Assembly (NCBI RefSeq): GCF_027257955.1
Contig: NZ_JANZNQ010000006.1
Span: 1 to 64,000, forward strand
Length of the DNA: 64,000 nucleotides
Reading direction: 5' to 3'
Source: Zhongshania aquatica
GTDB taxonomy: Bacteria; Pseudomonadota; Gammaproteobacteria; Pseudomonadales; Spongiibacteraceae
In this document: positions 33,840-44,400 of the stretch, in pieces
Position numbering within the stretch: position 1 is the stretch's first letter
Layout: every line of letters starts with the position of its first letter
Position numbers and translations under genes: made by a program
The notes under the pieces: model-generated
Told to the model about the DNA's origin: nothing
Database searches by the model: none
What the model saw: only the letters and a program-made list of their open reading frames with translations

Positions 33840-35204
33840 ATGAGCGAGAGCAGAATAGAGCACGACAGCATGGGTGATGTGGTTGTGCCGAAAAGTGCAA
33901 AATTCGGTGCGCAAACCCAGCGTGCGATTGAGAACTTCGCGATCAGTGATCTTCGTTTTTCGAAGGAATTTATTGCGGCTATTGTGCGTGTGAAGCGTTG
34001 CGCTGCAATGGTTAATCGTGAAGAGGAGCTGCTTTCTGAGCCATTATTTCAAGCTATAACCAGCGCAGCAGACCAAGTATTGGCCGGCGAATTTAGTGAT
34101 CAGTTTCCCCTTGATGTTTTTCAAACGGGTTCGGGCACAAGTACCAATATGAACGTCAATGAGGTGTTGGCGAATGTGGCCTCAGAGATAAGTGGCTTAG
34201 AAGTTAGTGCTAATGACCACGTCAATATGAGTCAAAGCAGTAATGATGTCATCCCAACCGCCATTCATATAAGCGCGGCTTTGGCGATACACGCTCAGCT
34301 CCTACCGGCTATAGAACACTTAGAAGCCTGCATTCGAGAAAAAGCGAGCAGCGTTGATAGAGTCATAAAAACGGGTCGTACTCATTTGATGGATGCGATG
34401 CCCTTAACATTGGGGCAGGAGCTTGGCGCATGGGCGGAACAGGTGCACAAGGCGGGAAAGCGCCTGCTCGAGGCGCAACATCAGCTATGTTATTTAGCTC
34501 AGGGTGGCACCGCGGTGGGTACCGGGGTAAATGCGCCGGATCTTTTTGCTGAAAAGTTTTGTGCGGCAATCAGTATTGATACCGGCTTGGGTTTTTTACC
34601 AAATCCCTCATTGTTTGAAGCCTTGTCGTCTCAAGATGCTGCGGTATCGGTGTCAGGGCAGCTCAAAACGTTGGCGGTGTCGCTGATAAAGATTTGCAAT
34701 GATTTGCGCTGGATGAATAGCGGGCCATTGACGGGTTTAGGTGAAATCCGATTGCCTGCTCTGCAGCCGGGCAGCAGTATTATGCCGGGCAAAGTGAATC
34801 CGGTAATTCCCGAAGCCGTCGCGATGGCTGCTGCTCAAGTCATCGGTAACGACGCCTGTATAACGGTTGCAGGGCAATCGGGCAATTTTCAGTTAAACGT
34901 GATGCTCCCGGTGATTGCCTACAATTTACTGCAAAGTATTAGCGTGATGGCGAATTCCTGTCGCTCATTGGCTGACCAAGCAATATCGGGTTTCGAGATT
35001 AATGAGTTTTCGTTGGCCGAGAGCGTGGCTAAAAATCCTATACTGGTCACCGCTCTGAACCCTGTTATTGGTTACCTTGCTTCGGCAGAAATTGCTAAGA
35101 AAGCCTACGCGGATCAGCGGCCAGTGATTGACGTTGCCGAAGAATTGACTGATTTAAGCAGAGAGGAGCTGAGTAAGTTATTGGATCCGTTAAAACTAGT
35201 GTGA
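33840..35204 (+). CDS. fumC: Class II fumarate hydratase
   Basis: 454 residues from the ATG preceded by AAAGGAG. Signatures include FQTGSGTSTNMNVNEV, NDHVNMSQSSNDVIPTA, KTGRTHLMDAMPLTLGQE and the superfamily signature GSSIMPGKVNPV. It interconverts fumarate and malate in the TCA cycle without an iron-sulfur cluster. The full expected length is present. Fur or superoxide control, common for fumC, could not be seen in the 250-bp upstream gap. Confidence 0.93.
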   Translation: MSESRIEHDSMGDVVVPKSAKFGAQTQRAIENFAISDLRFSKEFIAAIVRVKRCAAMVNREEELLSEPLFQAITSAADQVLAGEFSDQFPLDVFQTGSGTSTNMNVNEVLANVASEISGLEVSANDHVNMSQSSNDVIPTAIHISAALAIHAQLLPAIEHLEACIREKASSVDRVIKTGRTHLMDAMPLTLGQELGAWAEQVHKAGKRLLEAQHQLCYLAQGGTAVGTGVNAPDLFAEKFCAAISIDTGLGFLPNPSLFEALSSQDAAVSVSGQLKTLAVSLIKICNDLRWMNSGPLTGLGEIRLPALQPGSSIMPGKVNPVIPEAVAMAAAQVIGNDACITVAGQSGNFQLNVMLPVIAYNLLQSISVMANSCRSLADQAISGFEINEFSLAESVAKNPILVTALNPVIGYLASAEIAKKAYADQRPVIDVAEELTDLSREELSKLLDPLKLV

Positions 35205-35232
35205 ACTCAGCCTTAGGTGTTCTCGATTTACA

Positions 35233-35697
35233 TTAATGCTTAACTGTTTCAAAGCATAAAAATCGTTGTGCGTGATCAGCACTTGGCAGCAAACACTGAC
35301 CATATTTTCCGAAAATTACGTAGCGATTTTTGGCGATAAAATCATAGCCGTAATCCCGCAGAACACCAGGTATCAGCACAAAAATACGGAGAATTCGCCA
35401 TGGGTAAGGCATCGCTGCCATGATCTGAAGAAAGGCGGCGCTTTTCTGGAAGACGTGGCCGTTTTCTAGGTAATACATGCTGTCGTAGTGATCGCTAGGC
35501 TGATCGGCGTCGCGTAGCTGGTAATACGTCATAATCGCGGCACCTTCGTCGGATTGCACTGCGCAAAGTTTGAAGTGTCTGGATTTATCAAATCGAATGA
35601 TAAATCGGCTCCATGCGTGGCATAGCTTGCATACCCCATCAAAGAGAATGACGTTGTTTGCCTCTTTTATAAATTGTTCTTTATTGCTAAGAGTCAT
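35233..35697 (-). CDS. DCC-family thiol-disulfide oxidoreductase-like protein (DUF393)
   Basis: 154 residues. ILFDGVCKLCHAWSRFIIRFDKS shows the family motif DxxCxxC near residues 19-25; QSDEGAAIM and YYLENGHVFQKSAAFLQIM follow, ending in RDYGYDFIAKNRYVIFGKYGQCLLP. DUF393 proteins are thought to have a thioredoxin-like fold. The role is unknown, and the gene is flanked by convergent fumC and co-directional tesA. Confidence 0.82.
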   Translation of the reverse strand: MTLSNKEQFIKEANNVILFDGVCKLCHAWSRFIIRFDKSRHFKLCAVQSDEGAAIMTYYQLRDADQPSDHYDSMYYLENGHVFQKSAAFLQIMAAMPYPWRILRIFVLIPGVLRDYGYDFIAKNRYVIFGKYGQCLLPSADHAQRFLCFETVKH

Positions 35698-35743
35698 TTC
35701 ATCGTTCTATGTGGGTATGACCGTTGCTCGAACTTACAAAAAC

Positions 35744-36403
35744 TTAATCCAGCATTGCTCGCAGTGAAGGTAATACGTTCTGTACTATCAGGGGCTGGGC
35801 ATTCGCGGTGGGGTGAATGCCATCACTTTGCATGAGCTCGTTATTGCCGGCAACAGATTCTAGTAAAAAAGGTACCAGTGGAAGATCATTTTCCTTTGCG
35901 AGCAGCGTGTAATTTTCTTCAAAGGCTCTGGTGTATGGCTTACCGTAGTTTGGCGGTATTTTCATGCCGATCAGCAAAACTTGTGCACCGGCATCAGAAC
36001 TGAGTGTGATCAAGTTTTGAAGGTTCTTGCGTATGCTGGGCACAGGATAACCGCGCAGTCCGTCGTTGCCGCCGAGTTCGATGATAACGATGTGGGGCTG
36101 ATGTTCTTTGAGTAAGGCCGGTAGTCTGTTAAGGCCACCGGCGGTGGTTTCACCGCTAACGCTGGCGTTGATAAGCGTCGCTTGATCAGCGATTTCTTTT
36201 TGTAAGAGCGGAACCCAGCCCTCGTGCTGGCGCATTCCGTACGCTGCGCTAACACTGTCGCCCAGAACGAGAATTTTGCAGTCAGGTACAAGCTCTGCAT
36301 ATGCAATATTGCTGCTGCACAGTAGGCTAAAAACACCAATAAATACCGTTAGACGTCGCAGTACTAGATGTCGCATAGACAATAATTGGGAAGTAAATTT
36401 CAT
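35744..36403 (-). CDS. tesA: Periplasmic GDSL esterase/lysophospholipase TesA
   Basis: About 219 residues from the ATG at 36403; starts at 36406 and 36376 are also possible, the last giving a typical signal peptide (FIGVFSLLCSSNIAYA). The four SGNH blocks are present: LVLGDSVSAAYGM with Ser, NASVSGETTAGGL, ELGGNDGLRGY and SDGIHPTANAQ with the Asp/His. The enzyme hydrolyses acyl-thioesters and lysophospholipids in the periplasm. Its start region overlaps the start of the divergent ABC ATPase gene, as in the conserved tesA/ybbA/ybbP arrangement of enterics and pseudomonads. Confidence 0.9.
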   Translation of the reverse strand: MKFTSQLLSMRHLVLRRLTVFIGVFSLLCSSNIAYAELVPDCKILVLGDSVSAAYGMRQHEGWVPLLQKEIADQATLINASVSGETTAGGLNRLPALLKEHQPHIVIIELGGNDGLRGYPVPSIRKNLQNLITLSSDAGAQVLLIGMKIPPNYGKPYTRAFEENYTLLAKENDLPLVPFLLESVAGNNELMQSDGIHPTANAQPLIVQNVLPSLRAMLD

Positions 36404-36404
36404 C

Positions 36405-37091
36405 ATGATTCGTGTCAATAATCTCTGTAAAACGGTTGTCACTGGCGGACAGCAATTAGACATACTGAAAGGGATCAGCTTTGAAATCAAGGCGGGCGAG
36501 AGCGTGGCGATTGTTGGCGCCTCTGGCGCGGGCAAGTCGACGCTACTTGGTTTGCTCGCTGGGCTCGACAATGCGAGTAGTGGTGAGATCTATTTGCACG
36601 ATGAAAATATCAGTTTAATGAATGAAGATGAGCGCGCTTCACTGCGTGCGCGGCATGTGGGTTTTGTATTTCAGTCATTTCAACTACTGCCAGGTCTTAC
36701 CGCGCTAGAAAATGTCATGCTGCCCCTTGAGTTGGCTGGGCATCGTTCGCCCGCTGCGGCGGCCCAAGTTTTCCTAGATAAAGTAGGTTTAAAGGATCGC
36801 GGCGCTCACTACCCCAGAGTTCTCTCTGGTGGCGAGCAGCAGCGTGTTGCCTTGGCCAGAGCATTTGCCGTTGAACCCGATATATTATTTGCCGATGAGC
36901 CGACGGGTAATTTGGACGAACATACAGGTCAACGTATCGTTGATTTACTGTTTGAACTCAATAGTCAGAGTAAAACAACCTTGGTGTTGGTCACCCATGA
37001 AGCCGGTTTGGCTCATCGTTGTGAACGAATCTTAGTTATGCACGACGGTCAGCTGAGTGAAGAGCCAGTGAGCGCGAGTACCACCCTATGA
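36405..37091 (+). CDS. ybbA: ABC transporter ATPase YbbA
   Basis: 228 residues. Walker [11 protein letters not shown]-loop [21 protein letters not shown], signature [14 protein letters not shown], Walker [13 protein letters not shown] and the H-loop VTHE are all intact. It belongs to the LolD/MacB-type class and pairs with the FtsX-like permease that follows with a 4-base overlap (ATGA). The ATG lies inside the tesA start region on the other strand. The complex is thought to move or extract lipophilic molecules at the inner membrane. Confidence 0.92.
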   Translation: MIRVNNLCKTVVTGGQQLDILKGISFEIKAGESVAIVGASGAGKSTLLGLLAGLDNASSGEIYLHDENISLMNEDERASLRARHVGFVFQSFQLLPGLTALENVMLPLELAGHRSPAAAAQVFLDKVGLKDRGAHYPRVLSGGEQQRVALARAFAVEPDILFADEPTGNLDEHTGQRIVDLLFELNSQSKTTLVLVTHEAGLAHRCERILVMHDGQLSEEPVSASTTL

Positions 37092-39583
37092 TCGTTCGCG
37101 GTATACGGCATTTGATGCGAGCGTGGCGCGGTGGCGAGCTAGGCCTGCTCGGTTTTTCATTGGCGTTGGCGGTGGCAATTGTCACCGGTATTGCCGGATT
37201 CTCAGATCGCTTAAGTCGTAATATGGAGCAGCAAAGTCACCATTTTCTGGCAGCTGACCGAGTATTAAAGACGGCGCGCACGGTTCCCGACGAGTGGATT
37301 GCTGAGGCCAAGAAGCGTGACCTGCGCACCGCCGTGGTCGCGAGCTTTCGGTCTATGGTCTACGCCGGTGATGCCATGCAGCTGGCATCTATAAAAGCGG
37401 TAACAGATGGCTATCCGCTTATCGGAGAACTCGGAGTCAGTGATGTACTGTTTGGCATGCCACAAGCGCGCACAACCGGCCCACAGCCAGGTGAAATGTG
37501 GCTGGATTCACGTCTATATGCGCTCCTAAATTTGCAGATAGGCGATACCGCGGCTGTCGGTGATAAGGAATTTACTGCCGGTAGAGCGCTGATCAGCGAA
37601 CCCGATCAGGGCGGCATGAACGACATGTTGGCGCCCCGCGGGATGATCAATTATGCCGATCTGGCCGCCACTGACGTGGTGCAGCCCGGAAGTTTAGTGA
37701 CCTACCGCTATTTATTTGCCGGTACTGAGCAACAGCTTGAGAGTTACGAGGTTTGGCTCAGGCCTCGCTTAGAAGACGGCCAGCGCTGGCAGGGTGTTCG
37801 TGACGGCCAGCCCGCGATGGCAACAACCATTAAGCGAGCAGAGGGCTATTTACTACTTGCGGCAAGCCTCGGTGTAGCCTTAGCTGGTGCAGCAATCGCG
37901 TTGGCGGCGAGGCGTTATGGTGAGCGGAACACCGACAATGTCGCCATTATGAAAGCCCTTGGCGCAAGCCGTAAGCAGGTACTCATCCACTATGGTACGC
38001 AGCTTGGTTTGCTTTGCATTGGCGCAATTGTTGTCGGCGGCATGGGTGGGCAAGGGTTGCAGTGGGCATTGTTCACGAGTCTTAAAGAACTACTAACGGT
38101 GGACGTCCCAGGGGCCAGTTGGCGTCCGTTTATGGTCGGCGCGGTAACCGCATTTGGCTGCACGGCGGTATTTGCTATGCCGCCGGTATTTCGGCTCAGC
38201 AAGGTCTCGCCGATGCGTGTGTTACGACGCGCAGGTGATGATGAAAGCGCGGGATTACTTGTTAGTGCGCTGACCGGTATCGGTGGTATTGGGCTATTAA
38301 TGTGGTGGTATAGCGAAGATCTTTTACTTAGCTCGGCAGTATTAGCTGCGGCACTGGTCATTGGTGTGCTGGCTAGCGTTTTAGTGCTGTATTTAATTTC
38401 ATTTGCGCGCCGTGTTCTTATTAATCGGTCTGGAAGCGCTCTTCGTCTAGCGCTAGCGGCAATGTATCGGCGTCGGTTTGGCAATGCGTTTCAGGTTGCC
38501 AGTTTTGCACTGTCACTTATGGCGCTGACGTGCTTGGGGCTTCTTCGTACGTCCTTGCTCGAAGATTGGCAGCTGCAGTTGCCCACTGATGCACCAAATC
38601 ATTTTTTGATTAATATACAACCCTCCGAGATTACACCCCTGAGTAGCTTCTTTGACGAGCACAAACTAAAAGACGCCGGATTATTTCCCATGGTAAGGGG
38701 GAGATTGACCCATATCGATCAGCAAAAAGTGTCGGAGATAAAAGATGTCGATGCTGAGAGCGGGAGTATTAATAGGGAATTGAATTTGAGTTGGGCAAAG
38801 GATTTGCCTGATGATAATCAATTGCTGTCCGGTCTCTGGTGGTCAGAGATTGAGTCTGAAAACACCGATAAAATACCGGTATCGATAGAGTCTGAGCTTG
38901 CTGAGAAACTCCATATTAAATTAGGTACGGAGTTGGAATTCAATATTGGCGGCCAATTGCTCAGCGCGAAAGTGACGAGTATACGCAGCTTAGATTGGGC
39001 CAGTATGCGACCTAATTTTTATTTTATCTTTCCGCCTAGTACTTTAGATAATTACGCGGGGAGCTATATCACCAGTTTCTATTTACCAGCGGATCAGAAA
39101 GCTCTACTAGGCGAACTACTCAGGCAGTTCCCGACCTTTACGTTAATTGAAATCGACGCGGTTATTCAGCAAATGACCCTTGTAGTGGGGCAGGTAAGCT
39201 CCGCGATTGGTTTAGTATTAATTTTGGTGGTTTTCTGCGCGCTACTTGTCGGTATCGCCAATGTACAAGCTAGCCTTGATAGCCGGCTACAAGAGAACGC
39301 GATTTTACGAACACTAGGTGCCAGTAAGAAATTAATGATCAGCGGCTTAATGATTGAGTTCGCCGCGGTGGGCTTGCTGGCCGGTTTGCTGGCAGCGGCG
39401 GGGAGTAATGTCGCGTTATTAGGTCTTCAGTACTGGGTTCTGGATATGGATGTGGTTTTCCACGGCATGGTTTTTATTATTGCGCCCTTGATTGGCGTGG
39501 TAACGATGTGTCTTCTCGCATGGATTTCCTGTCGTAAATTGGTCAACAAGCCGCCACTAGTCGTGCTGCGGCAAACACTGTAG
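37088..39583 (+). CDS. ybbP: FtsX-like ABC permease YbbP
   Basis: 831 residues. A first membrane helix (about 16-36) is followed by a periplasmic domain of some 220 residues, then FtsX-type triplets of helices near 255-370, a middle pair near 385-440, and a second FtsX block near 700-815 (SSAIGLVLILVVFCALLVGIANVQASL, LGASKKLMISGLMIEFAAVGLLAG). This two-module layout with about ten helices is that of YbbP, partner of YbbA. Overlap with ybbA shows co-translation. An inverted repeat lies after its stop. Confidence 0.9.
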   Translation: MIVRGIRHLMRAWRGGELGLLGFSLALAVAIVTGIAGFSDRLSRNMEQQSHHFLAADRVLKTARTVPDEWIAEAKKRDLRTAVVASFRSMVYAGDAMQLASIKAVTDGYPLIGELGVSDVLFGMPQARTTGPQPGEMWLDSRLYALLNLQIGDTAAVGDKEFTAGRALISEPDQGGMNDMLAPRGMINYADLAATDVVQPGSLVTYRYLFAGTEQQLESYEVWLRPRLEDGQRWQGVRDGQPAMATTIKRAEGYLLLAASLGVALAGAAIALAARRYGERNTDNVAIMKALGASRKQVLIHYGTQLGLLCIGAIVVGGMGGQGLQWALFTSLKELLTVDVPGASWRPFMVGAVTAFGCTAVFAMPPVFRLSKVSPMRVLRRAGDDESAGLLVSALTGIGGIGLLMWWYSEDLLLSSAVLAAALVIGVLASVLVLYLISFARRVLINRSGSALRLALAAMYRRRFGNAFQVASFALSLMALTCLGLLRTSLLEDWQLQLPTDAPNHFLINIQPSEITPLSSFFDEHKLKDAGLFPMVRGRLTHIDQQKVSEIKDVDAESGSINRELNLSWAKDLPDDNQLLSGLWWSEIESENTDKIPVSIESELAEKLHIKLGTELEFNIGGQLLSAKVTSIRSLDWASMRPNFYFIFPPSTLDNYAGSYITSFYLPADQKALLGELLRQFPTFTLIEIDAVIQQMTLVVGQVSSAIGLVLILVVFCALLVGIANVQASLDSRLQENAILRTLGASKKLMISGLMIEFAAVGLLAGLLAAAGSNVALLGLQYWVLDMDVVFHGMVFIIAPLIGVVTMCLLAWISCRKLVNKPPLVVLRQTL

Positions 39584-39587
39584 CGGT

Positions 39588-39620
39588 TAACGTCACTTAA
39601 ATTAAGTTTAAGCGACGTTA
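39588..39620. terminator. Hairpin between convergent ybbP and the TetR gene
   Basis: TAACGTCACTTAAA (39588-39601) pairs with TTTAAGCGACGTTA (39607-39620) with one mismatch and a 5-base loop. It lies between two convergent genes. T-runs are weak on both sides, so termination is probable rather than certain. Confidence 0.55.
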
Positions 39621-39623
39621 GTG

Positions 39624-40304
39624 TTATTCAGTTGGTTCTGGCGGGTACGGTGTTAGTGTTGTTGGCAGTTGCGAGATTTCGGTGGGATCGGTACAAAACC
39701 CGGCGATCATCATGCGCAGTGATTTTTCAGCTTGTAAATCCAAATCGCGATGGTAACCATAGGTATCGCCATGATCGAGCATCAGCGTTGCAACACCGTG
39801 AACCGCCGCCCACACCGTATGCGCCATAGACGCGACATCATCTAGCTCTCGCAATACGCCTGTTTTGTAGCCGCGCTCAACACTCGCACGAACCTTATAA
39901 ATAGCTTCACGACCCATCGCAAATAGCTCGGGGTAGTCATTTCGTGGTTGTAATACGGGGCCGAACATCAGGTGGAATAACTCGGTGTGTGTTTTGGCGA
40001 ACTGAACATAGCCTAGACCAAAATATAATAGGCTCAAATCAGCACGAGGCTCGCGTTCGCTCGGCAGACAAAATTCGAAGAAACGGCTAAAGCCTTCTGT
40101 CGCCAGCGCGGCCAACAGTGCGTTCTTATCTTTGAAATGACGATAGGGCGCGGTTTGCGAAACGCCAATCTCTCTGGCCAATGCGCGCAAGCTAAGTTCA
40201 CCGATGCCATCACTGATTAGATGCTTTACGGCAAGGTTCATCAACTCTTGGCGTAGGTTGCCATGGTGATAGCTAGTGGGTGTTGTTGGTATAGTCATAG
40301 TCAT
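39624..40304 (-). CDS. TetR/AcrR-family regulator
   Basis: 226 residues from the ATG at 40304; nearby alternative ATGs shift it by a few codons. The helix-turn-helix is ELSLRALAREIGVSQTAPYRHFKDKNALLAALA, beginning about residue 35. The C-terminal ligand-binding half has FGLGYVQFAKTHTELFHLMFGP and AHTVWAAVHGVATLMLDHGD, the WHG/TetR_C_33 type. A likely target is its own region or the SDR gene 250 bp away and divergent, but no operator is obvious. Confidence 0.85.
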   Translation of the reverse strand: MTMTIPTTPTSYHHGNLRQELMNLAVKHLISDGIGELSLRALAREIGVSQTAPYRHFKDKNALLAALATEGFSRFFEFCLPSEREPRADLSLLYFGLGYVQFAKTHTELFHLMFGPVLQPRNDYPELFAMGREAIYKVRASVERGYKTGVLRELDDVASMAHTVWAAVHGVATLMLDHGDTYGYHRDLDLQAEKSLRMMIAGFCTDPTEISQLPTTLTPYPPEPTE

Positions 40305-40556
40305 GGTTTTTCGTCTGTCATCTCGATGCAATGTTGACAGCGATTATATCGGGTGTCATGTGTTATTTCGGATTTTTGCCGGCTGACCGACAAAGCAGCG
40401 CTATTTTAGCCAATTTATAGCCGAACGTCGCCTTATTGACAGAGACTGGCGCGGTTTCTGAGTAAATTCTGCTTTTATTTGTGATAATGAAGCTTAACAC
40501 GGCATTAGGTGTGGCAAGGCGATTTTGCTTTGCTCCGCAAGTTGCAAGAGGTATGT

Positions 40557-41348
40557 ATGGATTTGAATGTAAGCAACAAGGTGTTTTTAGTTGCTGGTGC
40601 GAGCAAGGGCTTAGGTTATGCCATTGCAGAACAGCTCGCCTTAAATGGCGCATCGGTAGCCATCGCGAGTCGTGACTCATACGCAATTCAGGCGGCGGCA
40701 TCAGGCTTGTCTTCGGCAACAGGCGCAAAAGTACGTGGCTACAGCATGGACGCCAGCGATGCCGACAGTATTATTAATTGGGTTTCCCAGGCCAGTAACG
40801 ATTTTGGTCGAATCGATGGTTTAGTGGTAAACGCTGGCGGACCACCGCCGGGTCAGTTTGATATTTTTAGTGATGAGGACTGGCAAGCTGCATTTCAGCT
40901 TACACTGATGAGTGCAGTCAGAATGATTCGTGAGTGCTTGCCCCACTTGCGCAAAGCGGGTGGCGGAGCCATTTTGACCCTAACTTCATCCTCGGTTAAA
41001 GAGCCTATCGATTTCCTGCTGTTATCAAACGTGATGCGCTCAGGGGTAACGAGCCTGGCCAAGAGTTTGTCGCGGCAGTTAGCGTCAGAAAATATTCGCG
41101 TTAATAATTTAGTGCCGGGATTAATTGCGACAGATCGTATGGTGAACCTAGATACCGCGCAAGCGAGTGCGAAGGGGATAAGCTTTGACGAGCAACGCGC
41201 CGCTAGCCAAGCCTTGATACCAATGGGACGTTATGGTGACCCCACTGAATTTGGCAAGGCGGGGGTTTTTCTGCTGTCAGATGCGGCCAGTTATATTACC
41301 GGCGCGACCCTTGTTGCCGATGGCGGCACTATGAAGACTGTTTGGTAA
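40557..41348 (+). CDS. SDR-family protein with an atypical active site
   Basis: 263 residues from the ATG with AAGAGG upstream. The Rossmann motif GASKGLG is at 14-20, followed by YSMDASD, VNAGGPPPG and the serine block LTLTSSSVKEP. Where classical SDRs have YxxxK the sequence reads FLLLSNVMRSGV, so catalytic Tyr and Lys seem replaced by Leu/Ser and Arg. The C-terminal VPGLIATDRMV and ITGATLVADGG are normal. A known SDR subfamily annotated as 3-oxoacyl-ACP-reductase-like carries the same LSNxxRxG variation, so it may use another mechanism or have lost reductase activity. It lies divergent from a TetR regulator. Confidence 0.8.
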   Translation: MDLNVSNKVFLVAGASKGLGYAIAEQLALNGASVAIASRDSYAIQAAASGLSSATGAKVRGYSMDASDADSIINWVSQASNDFGRIDGLVVNAGGPPPGQFDIFSDEDWQAAFQLTLMSAVRMIRECLPHLRKAGGGAILTLTSSSVKEPIDFLLLSNVMRSGVTSLAKSLSRQLASENIRVNNLVPGLIATDRMVNLDTAQASAKGISFDEQRAASQALIPMGRYGDPTEFGKAGVFLLSDAASYITGATLVADGGTMKTVW

Positions 41349-41417
41349 GTTGCTAGTCTGCCAATGGCGGCTAAACCGGAAACTCAGTACAAAACGGTAG
41401 GGGCGGCGAAATAGATC

Positions 41418-44400
41418 CTACTGTTCGCCGTGCTCTACTTTATACAGCAGGTCAATGCTTTGAGCTTTTCCAGACTGAGCCTTCAGACCTAAATTCTTGC
41501 TGAGGGAGTAGTCGAGCTGCACACTGCCAGCAGGGGTAAATAGGTTTTGCACATAGCTAATGAAAAGTTCAGGCGTGAGGTATTTCCCCACCACCAGCGA
41601 ACTATCTTCGTAGCTATCGCCGCCTTGTAAGCTGATCACATCGACACCAAAGGTGTTCTGTAAGGTGTTGGTAATTCCCCTGCTTTGTGAAATACCCAAG
41701 GCTGTTGCTGCATTCATTACTTGATTCGCGTCTGACTTGTTCATATCAGACGGTGCTTTGCCAGTGATTAGAATTGCCATCACATCTGTGGGCGGTAGTG
41801 CGGGGTCAGAGAACAGCTCGCTGCGAATATCTTGTGCAAAACCGCCAATATTGACGCCGACCGTCGCGCTTTTAGTTTCCCTCACGGCCGTAATATTAAG
41901 ACCGGGGTTATCAAGTGGGCCTTGAAATATAAGGAGCCCACGCTGCACATTTAATTTTTGGCCGTAGGCTTCGTAAACGCCGTCGTAAAGCGACAAAGAG
42001 CCGAAGGCTTGTGTGGCCGCATCCGATTTTTGTGTAACTTTTAATTCGCCACCCAAACGTGTACTCAGTCCGTAACCCTTAAACGCAAAACTATCATTGA
42101 GAGTGATCTGCACGCGGGTGTCGATTGGCCTTGATGGATTGGCATTCCGCTCGACGCGCGAGTTTACAATTTGTTCGTCTGGGGAAACACCCACCGCCTG
42201 TTCCGGCAGCGTTTTAAGGGTAAAGTTACCCTTTGGAATAGCTAAGGTTCCGCGTATTTTTATCAGTTCTGGTGTCAGGCTTGCGCTAATGTCAGGAGAG
42301 ATCAGTACGAAGGCATCGCTTCTATCTAACGCGGTAATGTTTTCGCCGCTGATACGAATGTCGCCGGTTACTCCGGCGTTGCCACCGAGCGTACCCTGGC
42401 CGTTGATGGCCAAAATACCGTCTCCAGAGCGAATGTGGCTGTTTAGTTGCCATGGGCCGCGGCTATCAAAATTAATATTGGCATTGGCGTCTTTTAGGGA
42501 CAGTCCAAGTTCTGGTAATTCCATTTTGACGTCGCTTAAACTCAGTTTGCCGTCGGCTATCGGTGCCGATATTTGCCCAGCAGTGATAATGTTTGCGCTT
42601 AACTCGCCGTCTAATTTTTCTAGTTGAGGGAAGAGTCCACCTATCCAGCGAAGATTGCTGAAACCGCCGTTGATAGACCCTGTTAGCTCGCTGCTGGCTG
42701 TGAGTCCGCTGGTATTGATATTTGCTTTTATACTGCCGACATCATCGATATTAAATAGCGCGTTCGCCTTTAATTTATTGTGCTCGATATTCGCCTTTGT
42801 GCTTAATGTTGCCAGATACTCGACCGCGTCTTGTTCTTCGTTTGCCTGATACGCGATACGAATTGGCCCGCTGCCGAGATCGAGTTCACCGTTGAGATCG
42901 TCGCTTTTACCGCTGATTGAAAAGCGGCTATTTAATGTCCCTGTGATAGTGGCGCCCGCAGGTAATCCCGCCGCAAATCGATTGAGTGAAAAGGAGTCTA
43001 TGTGCCCGTCGGCACGAATGCTGCCATTGTCTAAGTTTGCGTTGCCGTAAATTCGGGTATCGTTTTGCGTTAAGCAAAAGTTTGCCAGCGTGACCTTGTT
43101 GGGGCCAAGGTCAATTTTACTGTCTTTTTCTAGTTGCCACGGTCCACTCACGGCGCTATCTAGCGCGAGGGACTTGATGGTGCTTAGCCAGCGATATTTT
43201 GTGGCTGTTTGCTGCAGTGCACCGGTTATTGCGACGTCGAGGTGTTTATCTCCATCAATTAAACCAATTACCAATTGATGTTGTTGAATGCTTCCTTTTG
43301 CATGCAAATTTAGCGCTGCATTGTTTAATACTGAGGCCGAGATGCCTGAACTTTCAAGGTCGAGTTTAATTGCGGCGGCGGTATCGGTTTCTAAGTCTAT
43401 CTGCGCTGCTGCAATACTGTAGTTCTGGTACTGTAGTTTACTTAGCGCAACATCGGCTTTTATTTCAGGTGAACGACCTTCGTCAAAAAACGTAGTGATT
43501 GCACTACCCTTCAACATACCTGTTGAGCTTATCCCGCCATGAAGTTGGGGTAAAATCTGTTCGAGTTTAGGGGCGTTTAATACCCAATTAAACTCACTTT
43601 TGTCGAGCAATTTCCCGTCTGCAGCTAGGGTGTTGTCGCCAAGTTGAAGGTTTAGTTTGTCAAATGTCTGGCCTTTGTCATTTACGGTAACTGTTCCGCT
43701 ACCTGAGACGGTTTTATCTGCAATATGGCCAGACAAAGTAGCAATATTTATAGCGGCCTGGTAGGTCTGGTTCTGCCAATACCCTGTGGTACTTAGGTCA
43801 ATTGATAATTTGACAGGCCAGTCTGGAGTCAGAGAAGTAGTGTCAACATCGTCGGCGGCTAATTTGAGTTGCCAGCTCACTTTTTCCGCTTGGCTTTGCG
43901 TTGGATGACTCAGTAAAGCATTCGCATTAAATTCGCCTGCGAGGCTTAATTTTCCTGCGTCAGTTTGTAAGTTGAAGCTACTTAGGACGATGGCGAGCTT
44001 ATCACCGCGCAGTGTTAATTCAACATCGGCGGGTTTCGCAAGCACACCATCGACGATCGATTGCGTTTTCGACGTATTGTTTGAGTACTTTTCGTTCTCC
44101 GAAGGCATTGTCGAGACGAGTTGGCTGTGGAGATTTAACGCGTAATTTTGCCAAGTACCCTGCAATCGAAACTGGCCCTCTGTGCTTGTTAGATTGATAT
44201 TTTTGTGCGCCTCGGCTGAGTTTTTCGCTGGGTCATTTACAGGCAGTGCAAGCACCAGTTTTTGCCAGTCAAAGTTAGCGTCTAGCCGGATTTTTTCAAT
44301 ATCGACGGAGGCTTGTGATGGCTCATACCAGTCGGAAATGTCGATGTCGCCATCAATTTCTGAGGGCCGGGTAAGTTTATGACTCAGTCGCAAGTGTGCG

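Noticed and set aside
37990-38484. 164-codon minus-strand frame within ybbP
   Set aside because: It is antisense to FtsX-type membrane segments, Arg/Ser-rich and without a start signal.
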